From Streptomyces nigrescens (lineage in GTDB: Bacteria; Actinomycetota; Actinomycetes; Streptomycetales; Streptomycetaceae), in assembly GCA_024349765.1 (NCBI GenBank), contig AP026073.1, forward strand, positions 4,092,001-4,156,000: DNA of 64,000 nt, given 5' to 3'. The position numbers and the translations under genes were made by a program. Shown piece after piece: positions 53,208-61,935 of the stretch. Below the pieces are notes generated by a model, which was not told the origin of the DNA, ran no database searches, and saw only the letters and a list, made by a program, of their open reading frames with translations. The stretch's first letter is position 1, and every line of letters starts with the position of its first letter.

Positions 53208-54302
53208 GTGAAGGTCCTGCAACCCACGCTGACGAAGGTGCCGTGGATCCTCGCGGCGCTGGTGCTGGTGGTCGGTGTGCTGCTGGATCTCCTGGCGCCC
53301 GAGCCGTACACGGGGCTGCCGCTGCTGGCCGCCGCCCCGCTCATCGCGGGCGCCACGCTGTCCTTCCGCTCCGCGTTCGCCGTCGTGTGCGTCACCTGCG
53401 TGGTCTCGGTGGCGGTGGACGTCGAACGGGAGCGCCCGGCGACGCCGTTGCTGGTCGATCTGGCCGTGGTCGGCCTGATCGGTGTGCTGGCCCTCGTGGT
53501 CAACCGGCTCATCGTGCGGCAGGGCCGCGATCTGGCGCGGGCGAGGGATGTCGCGGAGGCGGTCCAGCGGGCGGTGCTCCCGGACCCACCGCGGGAGGTG
53601 GGCCCGGTGGCCGTGGCCGCGGGGTACACGGCGGCGCAGGCCGAGGCGCGGATCGGTGGCGATCTCTACGCGGTGCAGCAGACGCCCTTCGGGGTGCGGA
53701 TGATCATCGGGGACGTGCGGGGGAAGGGGATCGCGGCCGTCGCCGCCGTGTCGGTGGCGATCGGGGCGTTCCGCCAGGAGGCCGAGTACGCCTCCACCCT
53801 GGCCGCGCTGTCGCAGCGGATGGACGAGGCGCTGGCAAGGGAGGCGGCCCGGAGCGGCCCGCTGATCTCGACGGAGGGCTTCACCACCGCCGTACTGGCC
53901 GAGGTCTCCGCCGACGGTGCGGCGCTGAGCCTGGTGAACCGCGGGCATCCACCGCCGTACCTGGTGCACGGCGGCCGGATCGTGCGGCTCGACCCGACCG
54001 CCCCGCAACTGCCCCTCGGGGTGGGACTGGGTGAGCTCGCCCCGGCCGGCTCCGCGTCGGTCGATGTGGTGCGCCTGCCCCCGGGCGCGTCGCTGCTGCT
54101 GGTGACCGACGGCGTCACCGAGGCGCGGGACAGCCACGGCACGTTCTACGACCCCGTCGACTCCGCGCGCCTCCAGCGGCCGTTCGAGGACCCCGACGAA
54201 CTGGTGGAGGCCCTGACGGAGGACGTCGGCCGCTGGACCGAGGGCGTGCACGCGGACGACATGGCCATCCTGGTGGTCACCCGGCGCGGCCGCGCCGCCT
54301 GA
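53208..54302 (+). CDS. PP2C/SpoIIE-type membrane phosphatase
   Basis: This 364-aa protein has several N-terminal membrane helices (about 1-105) followed by a SpoIIE-type Ser/Thr phosphatase domain. Metal-binding and catalytic motifs are visible as RIGGDLYAV, IGDVRGKG, LVNRGHPPPYL, LVTDGVTEARD and DDMAILVV. Streptomyces has many of these; they dephosphorylate anti-anti-sigma factors and so tune alternative sigma factors. No sensory GAF or PAS domain is present. GTG 53208 has AGGAG at 7 nt. The stop lies 15 nt from the convergent ketosynthase gene. Confidence 0.9.
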   Translation: MKVLQPTLTKVPWILAALVLVVGVLLDLLAPEPYTGLPLLAAAPLIAGATLSFRSAFAVVCVTCVVSVAVDVERERPATPLLVDLAVVGLIGVLALVVNRLIVRQGRDLARARDVAEAVQRAVLPDPPREVGPVAVAAGYTAAQAEARIGGDLYAVQQTPFGVRMIIGDVRGKGIAAVAAVSVAIGAFRQEAEYASTLAALSQRMDEALAREAARSGPLISTEGFTTAVLAEVSADGAALSLVNRGHPPPYLVHGGRIVRLDPTAPQLPLGVGLGELAPAGSASVDVVRLPPGASLLLVTDGVTEARDSHGTFYDPVDSARLQRPFEDPDELVEALTEDVGRWTEGVHADDMAILVVTRRGRAA

Positions 54303-54317
54303 CGACCGCGGACGACG

Positions 54318-55532
54318 TCACACGGTGAACACGAGACTGACGTTGTGACCGCCGAAGCCGAAGGAGTTGGCGAGCGCGGCGTGCCACCGACCGGTCCGGT
54401 TCTCGCCCCGCACCACGTCCAACTCGACCCGGGGATCGAGCCGTTCGAGGTTGCGTACGGCCGGTGCGACGCCGTCCCGGAGGGTGAGCAGCGCCGACAG
54501 GGCACCCACCGCGCCGGAGGCGCCGAGCATGTGACCGGTCATCGACTTGGTCGCGGTGACCGGGGCGTGGTCCCCGACGGCGAGGCCGATGGCCTGCGCC
54601 TCGGCCAGGTCGCCGGACTCGGTGGAGGTGGCGTGCGCATGCACCTGGCCGATGTCCCGGGGGCTCACCCCGGCGTCCCGCAGCGCGGCGTCGATGGCGT
54701 GGACCTGGCCCTCCGTGTTGGAGGCGGTGATGTGGTCCGCGCTCGAAGTGATGGCGGCACCGGCCAGCGTGCCGTAGGTGCGGGCCCGCCGGGCGCGGGC
54801 GAACTCGGCGCGTTCCAGCACCATCACGCATCCGCCCTCGCCCATGACGAAGCCGCTGCGGGCCACGTCGAAGGGCCGGGAGATGGACTCGGGGTGCTCG
54901 TGTTGCGGGGAGAGGGCCTTCATCTGGGCGAAGGCGGCGAGGGTGAAGGGGTGCAGACACGCCTCCACCCCGCCGGCGACCACCACGTCCGCCCGGTCGG
55001 CACGGATCAGGTCCAGCGCCATGGCCAGCGCTTCGGCGCCCGACGCGCAGGCACTGACCGGGGTGCGGGCGCCGCCCTTGGCGCCGAGGTCCATGCTCAC
55101 CCAGGCGGCCGGGCCGTTGGCCATGAGCATGGGGACCGCGAACGGCGAGAGCCGGCGGGCACCGGACGTCTCGAAGAGGTCGTCCTGGCCGAGGGTGGTC
55201 AGCATGCCGCCGGTCCCGGTACCGATGACGACGGCGAGCCGCACCGGGTCGACGTCCGGGGCGCCGGCGTCCTGCCAGGCCTCACGGGAGCTGACCAGGG
55301 CGATCTGCTCCACGCGGTCCAGCTTCCGCGCCTGGGTCCGGGGCAGCGCGGCCGCCGGGTCGTCGGAGAGCTTGGCGGCGATGTGGACCGGGAGGTCCGC
55401 GGCCCACTCCTCGTTCAGGGCCTGCACGCCCGACTTCCCCGCCAGCAGGCCCGCCCAGGTCGACGGCGCGTCACCGCCCAAGGGCGTCATCGCACCGACA
55501 CCGGTCACCAGCACCTGATCCGTCGCGGCCAT
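54318..55532 (-). CDS. 3-oxoacyl-ACP synthase II (FabF-like), stand-alone
   Basis: This 404-aa beta-ketoacyl-ACP synthase shows the catalytic Cys in PVSACASGAEALAMAL, and His residues in HAHATSTESGDLAEA and MTGHMLGASGAVGAL, the Cys-His-His triad of KAS II. It condenses acyl chains with malonyl-ACP. No ACP, KAS III or other fatty-acid genes are next to it, so its partner is unclear; it could serve fatty-acid or secondary-metabolite chain extension. ATG 55532 has GGAGGAG at 5 nt. A longer start in the same frame is less likely. About 180 nt of promoter region lies upstream. Confidence 0.9.
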   Translation of the reverse strand: MAATDQVLVTGVGAMTPLGGDAPSTWAGLLAGKSGVQALNEEWAADLPVHIAAKLSDDPAAALPRTQARKLDRVEQIALVSSREAWQDAGAPDVDPVRLAVVIGTGTGGMLTTLGQDDLFETSGARRLSPFAVPMLMANGPAAWVSMDLGAKGGARTPVSACASGAEALAMALDLIRADRADVVVAGGVEACLHPFTLAAFAQMKALSPQHEHPESISRPFDVARSGFVMGEGGCVMVLERAEFARARRARTYGTLAGAAITSSADHITASNTEGQVHAIDAALRDAGVSPRDIGQVHAHATSTESGDLAEAQAIGLAVGDHAPVTATKSMTGHMLGASGAVGALSALLTLRDGVAPAVRNLERLDPRVELDVVRGENRTGRWHAALANSFGFGGHNVSLVFTV

Positions 55533-55715
55533 CCCCGCTCCTCCTAAGGGCATAGGAAACTCACAAGGTCTGCAACGACCCGCTTCGAGCATGCCAGTGT
55601 CTGAGCAGTGAAAAGATCGGGAAGTGGGCCGATTCGACGGCCTCGAAGTTGTGGAACCTACACAAGATAGGTCCAGACAAATACCGGGACGGAAAGGCGC
55701 GAGGAGAACGGCCGG

Positions 55716-56588
55716 CTACGGAGCCCGCAAGGCGTCGACGGCGATGCGGGCGGCCGTGCCGATGACGGCGTCGGCCGCGGGCAGGGTGGCGGCGGTGTTG
55801 GCGGTGCGGGTGAAGACGGCGACGGCGTAGCGGCCGCCGTCGGGGTACTCGACGACGCCGACTTCGTTGCGCACGGTCGGCAGACTGCCGGTCTTGCCCG
55901 CCACGTGCACGTCGTCGAAGGGGAAGCCGGAAGCCATCCGGTGCGGCCAGACCTGCAGGCCGAGGATGCGGCGGATGGCGGCGCCGTGTTCGGGGGTGCA
56001 GGCCTCGTCGCGCCAGACGGCGCCGAGCAGGCGGGTCATGTCGCGCGGGGTGCTGCGGTTGGTGCGCGCCGGGTCGAGGGCCCGGAGCCGGGTGATGACG
56101 TGCGGGTCGGTCAGCGCCCGGGCGCCGCCGGGACCGGCGTCCCTGCGTATGGTGGCGAAGAGTTCGCCGAAGGTGTGGACGGCGTGCGTGCCGCCGAGGC
56201 CGAGGCGCTGCGTGGTGTGGTTGACGGCATCCAGGCCGACGCGCCCCAGCAGGAGGTCGGCGGCGGCGTTGTCGCTGACCGCCATCATCAGATACGCGAC
56301 ATCGCGCACGGACATCCGGACGGGGTCGAGCATCGCGGCCAGTCCGGTGGGACCCGCGGTGCGCCCGACCGGCGGGCACTCGACGGGTTCGGCGAGGTCC
56401 AGAGCGCCGGTGGCGGCCAGTTGGTGCAGGGTCACGAGCAGACAGAGCTTGTGCACGCTGGCCGTGCAGACCAACTGGTCGGCTCCCGCGCCGAGTTGTG
56501 CGCCGGAGTCGATGTCGAGCGCGTGCAGCCAGCCGGTGACGCCGGCTTCGGCGAAGGCCGCCCGGATGCGGGCGGGGGTGTCGGTCAC
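55716..56588 (-). CDS. Class A beta-lactamase-like serine hydrolase, no signal peptide
   Basis: This 290-aa protein carries the SxxK motif (CTASVHKLCLL, Ser44), SDN (MMAVSDNAAADLLL) and KTG (VHVAGKTGSLP), the three active-site motifs of penicillin-recognising enzymes. There is no signal peptide, and the usual ExxLN omega-loop motif of class A lactamases is not visible (the region reads GELFATIRRDAGPGGARAL). It may therefore be an esterase-like or regulatory relative and not a secreted resistance enzyme. GTG 56588 overlaps the LysR stop by 4 nt (GTGA), so both are one operon. Confidence 0.85.
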   Translation of the reverse strand: MTDTPARIRAAFAEAGVTGWLHALDIDSGAQLGAGADQLVCTASVHKLCLLVTLHQLAATGALDLAEPVECPPVGRTAGPTGLAAMLDPVRMSVRDVAYLMMAVSDNAAADLLLGRVGLDAVNHTTQRLGLGGTHAVHTFGELFATIRRDAGPGGARALTDPHVITRLRALDPARTNRSTPRDMTRLLGAVWRDEACTPEHGAAIRRILGLQVWPHRMASGFPFDDVHVAGKTGSLPTVRNEVGVVEYPDGGRYAVAVFTRTANTAATLPAADAVIGTAARIAVDALRAP

Positions 56589-57565
56589 AGCCAGTACTCC
56601 GATGCCGGGCGAAGGTGCAGCGGTCGCGGGGCCGCCTCGGCCCGCGCGCCGGCGGTGGTGCGCAGCGCGTGCGTGGCCGCGTCCGCGAACGCGCCGACCG
56701 CGGCGTCGCCACGGCCCTTCGGCCAGGCGACGGAGTGCCGCCAGGCCAGCGGGGCACCGGCCAGCGGACGCCACACGACACCCGATCCGGCGTCCGCGCT
56801 CCGCTCGCGGACGTCCGCGGGCTGGGTGTCGTACGGGCCGAAGGCCACCGCCCCGGCGGACAGGACCAGGCCGCGGACGAAGCTCGCGCCCTGGCCGTGC
56901 CGGACGGCGGCGGGGGTGAAGCCGTTGCGGGCGCACGTGGTCAGCAGGTCGTCGTAGAGCGTCGGGGCGCTGCTGCGGGGGAAGAGGATCAGGTCGTACC
57001 CGCTGAGCGAGGCGAGCGGCACCTCGTCGAGCGCGGCCGCGGCGGCGCTGCGCGGCAGCAGTACGCCCAACTCGCGGCGCAGGACCGGGCCCAGCTCCAG
57101 ACCGGTGACGTCGCAGGGGTGGTGGATGACGCCGACGTCCAGGTCCTGCGAGGCGAACCGGGCGAGTTGCTGAGCCGTGGACAGCTCGTGCAGTTCCAGT
57201 TCCAGGCCGGCATGGTGCCGGGGGAAGTCCGCCAGCACCGCGGCGACGGTCTCGCCGGCGAGGTCGGGCAGCAGGGCGACGCGCAGCAGGCCGGTCTCGC
57301 CGTCCCGGATGCGGCGGGCGGTGGCCATGAACGCCTCGGAGCGGGCGAGGAGTTCCCGCGCCTCGGCCAGCAGCAGCGTCCCGGCTTCGGTGATCGTCAC
57401 CTGCCGGCTGGTGCGCTCGAACAGCCGGACCCCCAACTCCCGCTCCAGCCGCTGGATGCGCTGCGACAGCGGCGGCTGGGCGATGCCGAGCTCGGCCGCG
57501 GCACGGCCGAAGTGTGACTGTTCTGCAACAGCCACGAAGCACTCCAGATGCCGAACCAGGTCCAT
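56585..57565 (-). CDS. LysR-family regulator
   Basis: This 326-aa protein has the N-terminal LysR winged HTH (CFVAVAEQSHFGRAAAELGI, then QPPLSQRIQRLERELGVRLF) and a C-terminal periplasmic-binding-like sensor domain. ATG 57565 lacks a strong ribosome site. It is divergent from the esterase lipoprotein gene across an 85-nt gap holding a palindrome. LysR proteins usually control the divergent gene and themselves, so the esterase and the downstream beta-lactamase-like gene are likely targets. Confidence 0.92.
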   Translation of the reverse strand: MDLVRHLECFVAVAEQSHFGRAAAELGIAQPPLSQRIQRLERELGVRLFERTSRQVTITEAGTLLLAEARELLARSEAFMATARRIRDGETGLLRVALLPDLAGETVAAVLADFPRHHAGLELELHELSTAQQLARFASQDLDVGVIHHPCDVTGLELGPVLRRELGVLLPRSAAAAALDEVPLASLSGYDLILFPRSSAPTLYDDLLTTCARNGFTPAAVRHGQGASFVRGLVLSAGAVAFGPYDTQPADVRERSADAGSGVVWRPLAGAPLAWRHSVAWPKGRGDAAVGAFADAATHALRTTAGARAEAAPRPLHLRPASEYWL

Positions 57566-57578
57566 GGCCAGCGATCAT

Positions 57579-57591
57579 ATCAAGAATTGAT
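57579..57591. promoter_or_regulatory. Palindrome in LysR-esterase intergenic region
   Basis: ATCAAGAATTGAT is a perfect 5-3-5 palindrome, containing a T-N11-A LysR-like box. It is followed by a GATCGAT direct repeat (57590-57605 area). A likely binding site for the adjacent LysR regulator. Confidence 0.55.
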
Positions 57592-57650
57592 CGATCCGAG
57601 ATCGATATCGGTCTTGGACAGGATGCGGCGGGCATTGCTCTCCTCGGGAC

Positions 57651-58628
57651 ATGGATGCCTTCCCCACACTGCGTCGCGGCCGCCCCGTCCGCGCCTGGTC
57701 CCTCGCCCTCGCCCTGCTGCTCGGGCCGGCACTCGCCGGTTGCGGTGCGACCGGGCAGCCGGCGTCACCGACCAAGGCCGCCGGCTCCCCGTCCGCCAAG
57801 GCCGATGCCACCCACCGGCAGGTGCGGGTGGACGGCCGTACGCGGGAGTACCTGCTGCACCGCCCCACCGCGCCCGGCGGCCGGACCCGGCCCCTGGTCA
57901 TCGCCTTCCACGGCCGCGGCTCCACCGCCTCGTACCTGCGCGAGCAGAGCCGCCTGGACGAGGACGCCAGGGCCCGCGGCATGCTGATCGCCTATCCCGA
58001 GGGTCTGGGCAAGCTGTGGGGCGCCGGCACCCGGGCGACCGAGCGGCGGCCGGACCCGGACCTCGACGTGCGGTTCACCAAGGCGCTCATCGCCGAACTG
58101 GTGCGCACGGAGCGGGCCGACCCCAAGCGGGTCTACGTCGTCGGGTTCTCCAACGGCGGCTCGATGGCCCTGCGCGTGGCGGCCCAGAGCCCCGGGCTGC
58201 TGGCGGGAGCGGCCGCGGTGTCCGGCGAACTCCCCACGGGCGACGCCGCGGTCAAGCCCACCGGTCCGGTGCCCCTCATGATCATTTACGGTGCCGCCGA
58301 TCGCGTGCGCCCGCTCGCCGGAATGCCCCACCCCTCCCCCGCCCCCGCCGGCGAGGAACCGGTCACCCCGACCATGTCGGCCCGGGACAGCGCCGCCGCG
58401 TTCGCGACCGCGGGCGGGGCGACCGCCGCGGCCAAGACGAAGGCCGAGGCCGGCTACGACCGCACCGTGTGGCGCCTCAAGGCCCCCGGAGCGACCGTCC
58501 AGCTCCTCGTCATGCACGACGCGGGACACACCTGGCCGGGCTCACGCATCAAGCCGCCGGCGGGCTTCGGACCCACCAGCACGGCGCTGAACGCGACCAG
58601 CACGATCCTCGATTTCTTCCACCTCTGA
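57651..58628 (+). CDS. Secreted lipoprotein esterase (PHB depolymerase/LpqC-like)
   Basis: This 325-aa protein has an Arg-rich start, a hydrophobic core and lipobox (ALALLLGPALAGCG). An alpha/beta-hydrolase domain follows: oxyanion region LVIAFHGRGSTASY, catalytic Ser in VVGFSNGGSMALRVAA, and a His near HDAGHTWPG. The layout matches poly(3-hydroxybutyrate)-depolymerase/LpqC-like esterases. It should act outside the cell. ATG 57651 has GGGAC just upstream. It is divergent from the LysR gene, which probably regulates it. Confidence 0.85.
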   Translation: MDAFPTLRRGRPVRAWSLALALLLGPALAGCGATGQPASPTKAAGSPSAKADATHRQVRVDGRTREYLLHRPTAPGGRTRPLVIAFHGRGSTASYLREQSRLDEDARARGMLIAYPEGLGKLWGAGTRATERRPDPDLDVRFTKALIAELVRTERADPKRVYVVGFSNGGSMALRVAAQSPGLLAGAAAVSGELPTGDAAVKPTGPVPLMIIYGAADRVRPLAGMPHPSPAPAGEEPVTPTMSARDSAAAFATAGGATAAAKTKAEAGYDRTVWRLKAPGATVQLLVMHDAGHTWPGSRIKPPAGFGPTSTALNATSTILDFFHL

Positions 58629-58686
58629 AGACCGGCGTCCGGCCCGCCGCGCCCTCCCGACCACCCTGCCAGCCAAGGACTTTCCG

Positions 58687-60333
58687 ATGCCCCGATCCCG
58701 ATACCCGGCCCCCGCCACCACTCGCCGTCGCACACCGCGCCCCGTGGTCCGCACCGTCACCTCGGTGGCGGTGGTGAGCGCGGTCGTCGCGGGCGGTTCC
58801 TACGCGGCGGGGCTCGGCCCCTTCGCCCGGGGCGCCACCGAACCCGAGCCCGCGGCCCTGGCCCAGGCTCATGGCTTCCTCGCGGACTGGGCCGCCGGGC
58901 GCCTGCCGGCCGCGGCCGGCCGCACCACCAGTCCCACCACGGCGCAGCACGTGCTGCGGAACTTCACCGCCGGGCTCGACATCCGCCGTCCGACGCTCAC
59001 GGTCGCGGCGCCGCCCATCCGGGCCGAGGACGACACCGTCGACGTCCCCTTCACCGCCACGATGCCCATAGCCGACCTGGGCACCTGGACCTACAGGTCG
59101 AAGCTTCCGCTGCGCCAGCAGGGCGACGGGAGCTGGAAGGTGGACTGGTCGCTGTCGGTCGTCCACCCGCGGCTGAGCGGGGCCAAGAGGTTTCACCTCG
59201 AACGCGAGGCACCGGTCGCCACCCCCGACGTCACCGACCGCAAGGGCGCTTCCCTGTCGGGCGCCAGGTTCCCCTCGCTGAACCCCGTCCTGAACCAGCT
59301 CGACCCCGGTACGGGCGGCGGCGCCCCGCGCGGGGCGATCCAGCTCGTCGACCGGGCCACCGGGAAGGTCGAACGCACGGAGGCCACCTTCGGGAAGAAG
59401 CCCGTCCGGTCGGCCCGCCGGCCCGTCCGTACGACGCTGGACGCCACCTGGCAGGCCGCCGCGGAGCGGGCCCTCGCCTCCGGCGCCCACGGCAGGAACG
59501 CCTCGCTGGTCGCCCTCCGGATCGACAACGGCGAGATCCTCGCGATGGCCAACTCCCCGTCGTCCGGCTTCAACCGCGCCGTCTCGGGCACCTATGCGCC
59601 CGGCTCCACCTGGAAGATCGTCACCAGCAGCGCCCTGCTGCTCAAGGGCGCCGTCGCGCCCTCCGACGTCGTCGACTGCCCCAAGTACCTCACGGTGGGC
59701 AAGGAGTTCCACAACGTGGAGACGTCCGAACACCGCAACGCGACCTTCCTGAAGGACTTCACCGAGTCCTGCAACACCGCGTTCATCAGCCTGCGCGGGA
59801 AGCTCGGCAACCGGGAACCGGGCGACGTCGCCGGCAGGTATTTCGGCGTCGGCCAGAAGTGGCACGTCGGCATTGCCTCGTACGACGGGTCGGTGCCGGC
59901 GCCGCGTGACGAGACCGAGAAGGCCGCCTCGATGATCGGGCAGGGCAGGGTCCAGGCCAACCCGCTGATCATGGCGTCGGTCATCGCCACCGCGGTCTCC
60001 GGCACCTTCCACCAGCCCTCGATCACCCACAGGAATCAGGACCCGACGACCACCACGCCGCTGCCGCGCAAGGTCGTCACCCAACTCCGCGCGATGCTGC
60101 GCACCACCGTCACGGACGGCACGGCCCGGATCCTGTCCGGTCTGCCCGGCGAGGTCGGCGCGAAGACCGGCACCGCCGAGGTGTCCGACGACGAACCCAA
60201 CAACGGCTGGCTCGCGGCGCACCGCGGCAATGTCGCCCTCGCCTGCGTCGTCGAACAGGGGGTGACCGGTGGCGGTTCGGCCGGTCCCGTCATCCGCGAC
60301 CTGCTGACCGCCGTTCCCACCGATCCCTCATGA
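58687..60333 (+). CDS. Penicillin-binding transpeptidase with MecA_N-like domain
   Basis: This 548-aa protein has one N-terminal membrane helix (VTSVAVVSAVVAGGSYAAGL) and a domain resembling the MecA/NTF2-like N-terminal region (AQAHGFLADWAAGRLPAAAG). A transpeptidase domain follows with STWK (YAPGSTWKIVTS), SCN (TESCNTAF) and KTGT (GAKTGTAEVSDD). It should crosslink peptidoglycan on the outer face of the membrane. ATG 58687 follows AAGGACTTTCCG. It lies 58 nt after the esterase gene and could share its transcript. Confidence 0.92.
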   Translation: MPRSRYPAPATTRRRTPRPVVRTVTSVAVVSAVVAGGSYAAGLGPFARGATEPEPAALAQAHGFLADWAAGRLPAAAGRTTSPTTAQHVLRNFTAGLDIRRPTLTVAAPPIRAEDDTVDVPFTATMPIADLGTWTYRSKLPLRQQGDGSWKVDWSLSVVHPRLSGAKRFHLEREAPVATPDVTDRKGASLSGARFPSLNPVLNQLDPGTGGGAPRGAIQLVDRATGKVERTEATFGKKPVRSARRPVRTTLDATWQAAAERALASGAHGRNASLVALRIDNGEILAMANSPSSGFNRAVSGTYAPGSTWKIVTSSALLLKGAVAPSDVVDCPKYLTVGKEFHNVETSEHRNATFLKDFTESCNTAFISLRGKLGNREPGDVAGRYFGVGQKWHVGIASYDGSVPAPRDETEKAASMIGQGRVQANPLIMASVIATAVSGTFHQPSITHRNQDPTTTTPLPRKVVTQLRAMLRTTVTDGTARILSGLPGEVGAKTGTAEVSDDEPNNGWLAAHRGNVALACVVEQGVTGGGSAGPVIRDLLTAVPTDPS

Positions 60334-60348
60334 CGGCGCCGGCGCCGC

Positions 60349-61275
60349 TCAGAAGTCCCGTCCGTCCGCGACCATGTTGTAGGCCTCGTCGTCGAAGGGG
60401 CCGTGGAATTCGCCCTGGGCGTCGCCGAGATCGACGTCCGTGGTCGGGTGGGCGACCCGCAGCCGCTCCATCATGGGGTCGGACAGATAGTGGTGATGCA
60501 GGTCCAGCCGCTCCAGGTGGTCCAGCGGCTGCCCGTTGAGCAGGGCTTCCGCGCCCCGGTCGGTGAGCGTTCCCAGGGCCAGGCTCAGCGACCGCAGACG
60601 GGGTACCACGGCCGCCTCGGCGACCTCCTCGGCGATCTCGTCCTGGAGCGCGCTGTTCTGAAGGCCCAGGGACCGCAGCGCGGGCAGCCGCTCACCGCTC
60701 AGGACCGGCGCCAGGTCGCACACGTCGGCCACCTCGCCCGTGCCGTCATCGACACCGAGCCAGAGGTCCAGGCGTTCCAGCCCGGGCAGGTCGCTGGCCG
60801 CCACCGCCCGCATCACGTCCGACGGCAGACAGCAGGACTCGCAGCGCAGCGTCTTCAGTGCGGCATGCCGGAAAGGGCTCAGCTCCCACCCCTGCTTTCC
60901 CCGCACGTCCAGCCTCTCCAGCAGCGGGAAGCGTTCGAGGACGGGTGTGAGGTCGGTCTGGTATATGCAGAAGAAGTCCGGTTCGTCGCCGAGGAACAGC
61001 GCCTCCAGTCGGGGGAACCGCTCCGCGGCGTCGAGCAGGTGGGTGGCGGCGGCCGGGCCGTCGAAGCCCGTGAACCCCAGGATCAGGGTGGTCACCTGGG
61101 TGGTGTCGACGGTCTGCACGAAGCGCTCGAAGACCTCGGGGAATTCGGGCGGCCCCGAGATCGCCGCGTCGAGACGCCAGGCCGTTCCTTGCGGGTCGGT
61201 ACGGACAGCGCGGTCCGGGTCGAACTCCACCACCGGCCGGCCGTGGAACTGCCTGGTGCGCTGGTGTCCGTACAT
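60349..61275 (-). CDS. STM4015-like leucine-rich-repeat protein
   Basis: This 308-aa protein starts MYGHQRTRQFHGRPVVEFDP and contains leucine-rich repeats (RFPRLEALFLGDEP, RFPLLERLDVRGKQ, LPALRSLGLQNSAL, LDHLERLDLHHHYL). The form matches the bacterial STM4015 family as I recall it. It is cytosolic, and its role is unknown. The nearest same-strand gene is the response regulator 12 nt upstream, so it may belong to the two-component operon. A convergent PBP gene ends 15 nt away. Confidence 0.8.
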   Translation of the reverse strand: MYGHQRTRQFHGRPVVEFDPDRAVRTDPQGTAWRLDAAISGPPEFPEVFERFVQTVDTTQVTTLILGFTGFDGPAAATHLLDAAERFPRLEALFLGDEPDFFCIYQTDLTPVLERFPLLERLDVRGKQGWELSPFRHAALKTLRCESCCLPSDVMRAVAASDLPGLERLDLWLGVDDGTGEVADVCDLAPVLSGERLPALRSLGLQNSALQDEIAEEVAEAAVVPRLRSLSLALGTLTDRGAEALLNGQPLDHLERLDLHHHYLSDPMMERLRVAHPTTDVDLGDAQGEFHGPFDDEAYNMVADGRDF

Positions 61276-61287
61276 CGATGCTCCCGT

Positions 61288-61935
61288 TCACGTCTTGTTC
61301 AGATAGGCCAGGACCGCGAGGACGCGGCGGTTGCTGTTGTCGTCGTCGGTGATGCCGAGCTTGCCGAACATGGAGGTGGTGTATTTGCTGATGGCGCTGT
61401 CGCTGAGGAAGAGGCGCTGGCCGATGGCCTGGTTGGACAGTCCTTCGGCCATCAGGCCGAGCACGGAGTGTTCGCGTTCGGTGAGCCGTTCCAGGCGGCG
61501 GGGCGAGGAACCGCTGGAGAGCAGTTTGGCGATGACGGCCGGGTCCATCGCGGTCCCACCCCCGGCAACGCGTTCCAGGGCGTCGATGAACTGATCGGCG
61601 TCGAAGACGCTCTCCTTGAGGAAATAGCCGATGCCGCCGGCGCCGTCGGCCAACAGCTCGCGGGCATACAGCTGTTCCACGTGCTGGGAGAGGATCAGGA
61701 CCGGCAGCCCGGGCAGTTCCCTGCGGGCGGCGAGGGCCGCCCGCAGGCCCTCGTCCGACTGCGTCGGCGGCATGCGGACGTCGACGACGGCGACGTCCGG
61801 CCGCCACGACACCAGCGCATCGAGCGTCTCGGGCCCGGTGGACGCGGTCGCCACCACCTGGTGTCCGTATGCCTCGATGAGGCGGACCATCCCGTCGCGC
61901 AGGAGGTAGAGGTCTTCGGCTACAACGATTCGCAT
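61288..61935 (-). CDS. NarL/FixJ-type response regulator
   Basis: This 215-aa protein has a receiver domain (MRIVVAEDLYLLRDGMVRLI, with the phospho-Asp in DVAVVDVRMPP, and a Lys in GYFLKESVF). A LuxR-type HTH follows (LTEREHSVLGLMAEGLSNQA, then LSDSAISKYTTSMFGKLG). It is the output partner of the histidine kinase upstream, whose stop overlaps its start by 16 nt. It probably binds promoters as a dimer after phosphorylation. Targets are unknown. Confidence 0.92.
   Translation of the reverse strand: MRIVVAEDLYLLRDGMVRLIEAYGHQVVATASTGPETLDALVSWRPDVAVVDVRMPPTQSDEGLRAALAARRELPGLPVLILSQHVEQLYARELLADGAGGIGYFLKESVFDADQFIDALERVAGGGTAMDPAVIAKLLSSGSSPRRLERLTEREHSVLGLMAEGLSNQAIGQRLFLSDSAISKYTTSMFGKLGITDDDNSNRRVLAVLAYLNKT

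Noticed and set aside
53251-54251. Long minus-strand open frame opposite the PP2C phosphatase
   Set aside because: Antisense artefact; phosphatase motifs on the plus strand are complete.
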